From an uncultured bacterium (GTDB lineage Bacteria; Verrucomicrobiota; Lentisphaeria; Victivallales; Victivallaceae), in assembly GCA_900551245.1 (NCBI GenBank), contig URVC01000071.1, forward strand, positions 1 through 16,710: DNA of 16,710 bases, in the 5' to 3' direction. Shown in pieces: positions 15,080 through 16,710 of the stretch (position 1 is its first letter; each line of letters opens with the position of its first letter). The position numbers and the translations under genes were made by a program. The notes below the pieces were generated by a model. That model searched no databases. It was not told the DNA's origin and saw only the letters and a list, made by a program, of their open reading frames with translations.

Positions 15080-16282
15080 ATGCTCTATTTCATCATCAGG
15101 CGCACTCTCTATTCCGTGCTGATTCTGCTCGGCGTGGTCCTGCTGACGTTCCTCCTCTTCAACGTCGCGGCAGGAGACCCCGCCGCGGCGGTGCTGGGCA
15201 AAAACGCCCGTCCCGACGAGGTGGAATCCCTCCGGCGCGAACTTGGCGCCGATCTGCCGCTCTTCTTCGGCAGACGGTGTCTCACGGAGGCGTATCCCGC
15301 CTACGACCGGGCGGAACCCCTCCGGCCGGGGGCGGAACGCAGGGAAGGCGCGATCCTGCTGCATCGCAACTTCCCCGCGGATCAGCTGGTCATGCAAATC
15401 ACGGACGCCCGGGGGAAAACCGTCGAAACCGCAGTGCCGGAAGAGGAGACGCTCCGCTTCGATGAGGCGGGAACGGAGCGGGTGGAGTTCTTCCGGCTCC
15501 AGTCCAATCCGTTCCGCACCCAGTTCTTCCGGGCGCTCGGAGAGATCGTCTCGTTCCACGCCGCCTTCCCCTATGTCAAAGTGCTCGACTTCGGCAAAAC
15601 CCTCACCACACGGGAACCGATCAGCCGGATTCTTCTGCGCGGTGTCTGGCCCTCGCTGCTGCTGATGGTTCCAATCTTCCTCGGAGAACTGGTCATCGGC
15701 GTGGCGCTCGCGCTCCTCGCCGCCGCCTTCAAAGACAGCTGGATCGACCGCGGCCTCGTGCTGATCTCCGTCGCAGGAATGAGCATCAGCTACCTGGTGG
15801 TCATCATCTTCGCGCAGTGGTTTCTCGGCTACTACTACGACCTCTTCCCGGTGTGGGGCTTCGAGGGATGGCGGTCGCTCGGACTGCCGATTCTGGTCGG
15901 CATCCTCTGCGGCATCGGCGGAAATGTCCGCTTCTACCGCACCGTCTTCGTCAATGAACTGCGGCGCGAATACCTCCGCACCGCGGCGGCAAAAGGCGCC
16001 TCGCCGCTGACCATTTACGGCCGTCACCTGCTGCGCAACGCCGCGATCCAGATCATCACCCGGGCCAGTGCGGCCCTGCCCTTCCTCTTCACCGGGAGCC
16101 TGCTGCTCGAATCGTTCTTCGGCATTCCCGGGCTGGGATTCGCCGGAGTGGACGCGCTCTACAACTCCGATCTGCAGCTTTTGAAAGCGTTGGTCGTCAC
16201 CAGCGCCCTGCTCTTCGTGGTGATGAATCTGCTGGCCGACCTCGCCTACGCCTGGGCCGATCCGCGCATTCGTCTGGAATGA
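15080..16282 (+). CDS. DppB-type ABC transporter permease with enlarged loop
   Basis: 400 residues; DppB/OppB permeases usually have about 305-340. TM1 is residues 9-30 (LYSVLILLGVVLLTFLLFNVA) followed by the family's AGDPAAAVLG, then LRRELGADLPL. A roughly 80-residue insertion (about 62-160), hydrophilic and outside the membrane, precedes VLDFGKTLTTREPISRILLRG, the usual lead-in to TM2. Further membrane segments lie at about 191-216, 226-250, 268-286, 326-345 and 366-388. The EAA loop that docks on the ATPase is residues 293-312 (ELRREYLRTAAAKGASPLT). It would form one half of a heterodimeric channel for peptides or oligosaccharides. No second permease, ATPase or binding protein follows in the window. 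The ATG is chosen because it starts the family's N-terminus; no ribosome site is seen. Confidence 0.88.
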   Translation: MLYFIIRRTLYSVLILLGVVLLTFLLFNVAAGDPAAAVLGKNARPDEVESLRRELGADLPLFFGRRCLTEAYPAYDRAEPLRPGAERREGAILLHRNFPADQLVMQITDARGKTVETAVPEEETLRFDEAGTERVEFFRLQSNPFRTQFFRALGEIVSFHAAFPYVKVLDFGKTLTTREPISRILLRGVWPSLLLMVPIFLGELVIGVALALLAAAFKDSWIDRGLVLISVAGMSISYLVVIIFAQWFLGYYYDLFPVWGFEGWRSLGLPILVGILCGIGGNVRFYRTVFVNELRREYLRTAAAKGASPLTIYGRHLLRNAAIQIITRASAALPFLFTGSLLLESFFGIPGLGFAGVDALYNSDLQLLKALVVTSALLFVVMNLLADLAYAWADPRIRLE

Positions 16283-16508
16283 CGGGGTGTGACGGCGACC
16301 GCTAGAAGATTCTTCTCTTTCCGAACCGTTTTCGAGCAGCGGAAGGGGGCTCCTCCGCTATTCCGTCAACGGCAAATACCATCAGAGACCACCTCCCCGA
16401 TCAGGATCTGCCTGATACACCATTTGCGCTCAGCATGTTTCAGAGCAATCCGGCGGCTGCGCGCAGAGCCCAAATCCTGTTTTTTTTGAAAAATTTTTTA
16501 AAAGAGGG
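16283..16508. other. Intergenic stretch after the permease, no convincing gene
   Basis: Short reading frames here show no recognisable domain, ribosome site or coding pattern. Structure seen: AGAAG-ATT-CTTCT right after the permease stop, AGCGGA and TCCGCT (about 16338-16359), a clean hairpin ATCAGG-ATCTG-CCTGAT (16400-16416), and a GC palindrome (16455-16470) followed after nine bases by eight T (16480-16487). The last could be a weak terminator for the permease message. Base composition falls sharply after 16470. Confidence 0.4.
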
Positions 16509-16536
16509 TTGATTTTAAAAGGAAAACACCTATAGT
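16509..16536 (+). promoter_or_regulatory. Promoter of candidate small RNA
   Basis: TTGATT (16509-16514), 16-base spacer, TATAGT (16531-16536), each close to sigma-70 consensus, in an AT-rich stretch. The expected start, about 16542-16544, falls exactly on the left arm of the inverted repeat described next. Confidence 0.5.
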
Positions 16537-16541
16537 AAAAG

Positions 16542-16640
16542 TGTTCAAGGTTGAGTTCGTTCAGGCTCCTATACGCAATTTCTCCTCTTCATAATTACTC
16601 CTCTAAGCGTCTGGACAGCGAAACCTTGAACATTTTTTTT
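16542..16640 (+). ncRNA. Candidate structured small RNA with CUCCU loops
   Basis: The ends TGTTCAAGGTT (16542-16552) and AACCTTGAACA (16622-16632) are perfect 11-base inverted repeats that would close the whole RNA, and eight T follow (16633-16640) as a release tract. Inside, GUUCAGGC (16559-16566) pairs with GUCUGGAC (16609-16616) over eight pairs, counting G-U. The pyrimidine-rich centre carries CUCCU at 16566-16570 and CUCCUCU at 16582-16588 and 16598-16604, mostly unpaired in this fold. CUCCU is complementary to the AGGAG ribosome sites used nearby. No match to tRNA, 4.5S/SRP (its conserved GGAA loop region is missing), 6S or tmRNA is seen. Alternatives are a leader element of the next gene or a small transposon-derived repeat. 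Confidence 0.45.
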
Positions 16641-16710
16641 ACTTATCCGCCAGAAAAAGGAGATGGTATGATAAATAGCTGACGTTCGCGGTTTCTGCTT
16701 GCGGCGTGTA
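16641..16710 (+). other. Right edge: ribosome-site-like AAGGAG, no open gene
   Basis: AAAAAGGAG at about 16654-16662 precedes ATG 16668, but that frame closes after four codons (M-I-N-S-stop), and the other two forward frames also stop by about 16680. It may be a leader peptide or chance; the next real gene would start outside the window. Confidence 0.25.

Noticed and set aside
15071..16027. 318-codon minus-strand frame opposite the permease
   Set aside because: Its Glu- and Asp-rich translation is the mirror of the permease's membrane codons; no recognisable domain.
16289..16489. 66-codon plus-strand frame after the permease
   Set aside because: No ribosome site, no recognisable motif, basic low-complexity translation; it starts six bases after the permease stop by chance.
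16542..16640. 4.5S/SRP RNA, 6S RNA or tRNA in the right-hand inverted repeat
   Set aside because: Size fits SRP RNA, but the conserved GGAA-loop domain is missing. There is no cloverleaf or TPsiC-like arm, and it is too short for 6S.
16654..16682. New gene starting at ATG 16668 after AAGGAG
   Set aside because: The frame stops after four codons and the other forward frames also close, so no gene can be claimed.
1..16710. CRISPR arrays, rRNA, tRNA genes or tandem repeat arrays
   Set aside because: Looked for by eye on both strands; no regularly spaced repeats or conserved RNA gene motifs were seen.

Overview
The window reads as a GC-rich chromosomal segment of a Lentisphaerota bacterium, probably Victivallis-like. 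This is inferred from gene content, not from a marker gene. The pointers are two pseudopilins with an FTLIELL N-terminus, an LPALNKAR segment and a C-terminal H-X9-DG motif, packed among large glycoside hydrolases (GH) and sugar-type LacI and XylR/AraC regulators. No susC/susD-like genes are present.

Layout. (1) Positions 1-954, minus strand: the 5' part of a lower-GC IS3-family insertion sequence, with orfA, a frameshifted orfB cut by the window edge, and a likely terminal end near 954. It lies only 20 bp after the stop codon of the next gene. (2) 975-7833, minus strand: operon 1, transcribed as LacI-family regulator, H-X9-DG pseudopilin, cytoplasmic clan GH-A hydrolase, exported large clan GH-A hydrolase. 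A near-consensus promoter lies at 7864-7892. (3) 8048-8875, plus strand: an exported metallo-beta-lactamase-fold hydrolase, divergent from operon 1. (4) A strong hairpin at 8897-8921 between convergent units. (5) 8969-13762, minus strand: operon 2, transcribed as exported GH50/agarase-like hydrolase, H-X9-DG pseudopilin, cytoplasmic GH36 alpha-galactosidase-like enzyme. (6) 13873-15021, plus strand: a divergent XylR-like AraC regulator whose promoter overlaps that of operon 2. (7) 15080-16282, plus strand: a DppB-type ABC permease with an unusually large loop, possibly on a leaderless mRNA. (8) 16283-16710: no convincing protein gene, but a promoter followed by a candidate structured small RNA of about 100 nt carrying three CUCCU (anti-Shine-Dalgarno-like) motifs.

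How it fits together. Both operons have the same parts: one sugar-sensing regulator, one pseudopilin, one exported hydrolase and one hydrolase without a signal peptide. The likely role is stepwise breakdown of a complex, probably galactose-containing, glycan: exported enzymes cut the polymer, oligosaccharides are imported, and cytoplasmic enzymes finish the work. The pseudopilins would act at the cell surface or in secretion. That role is inference. The module layout, the promoter and start-codon architecture, and the candidate small RNA are the parts most worth following up.
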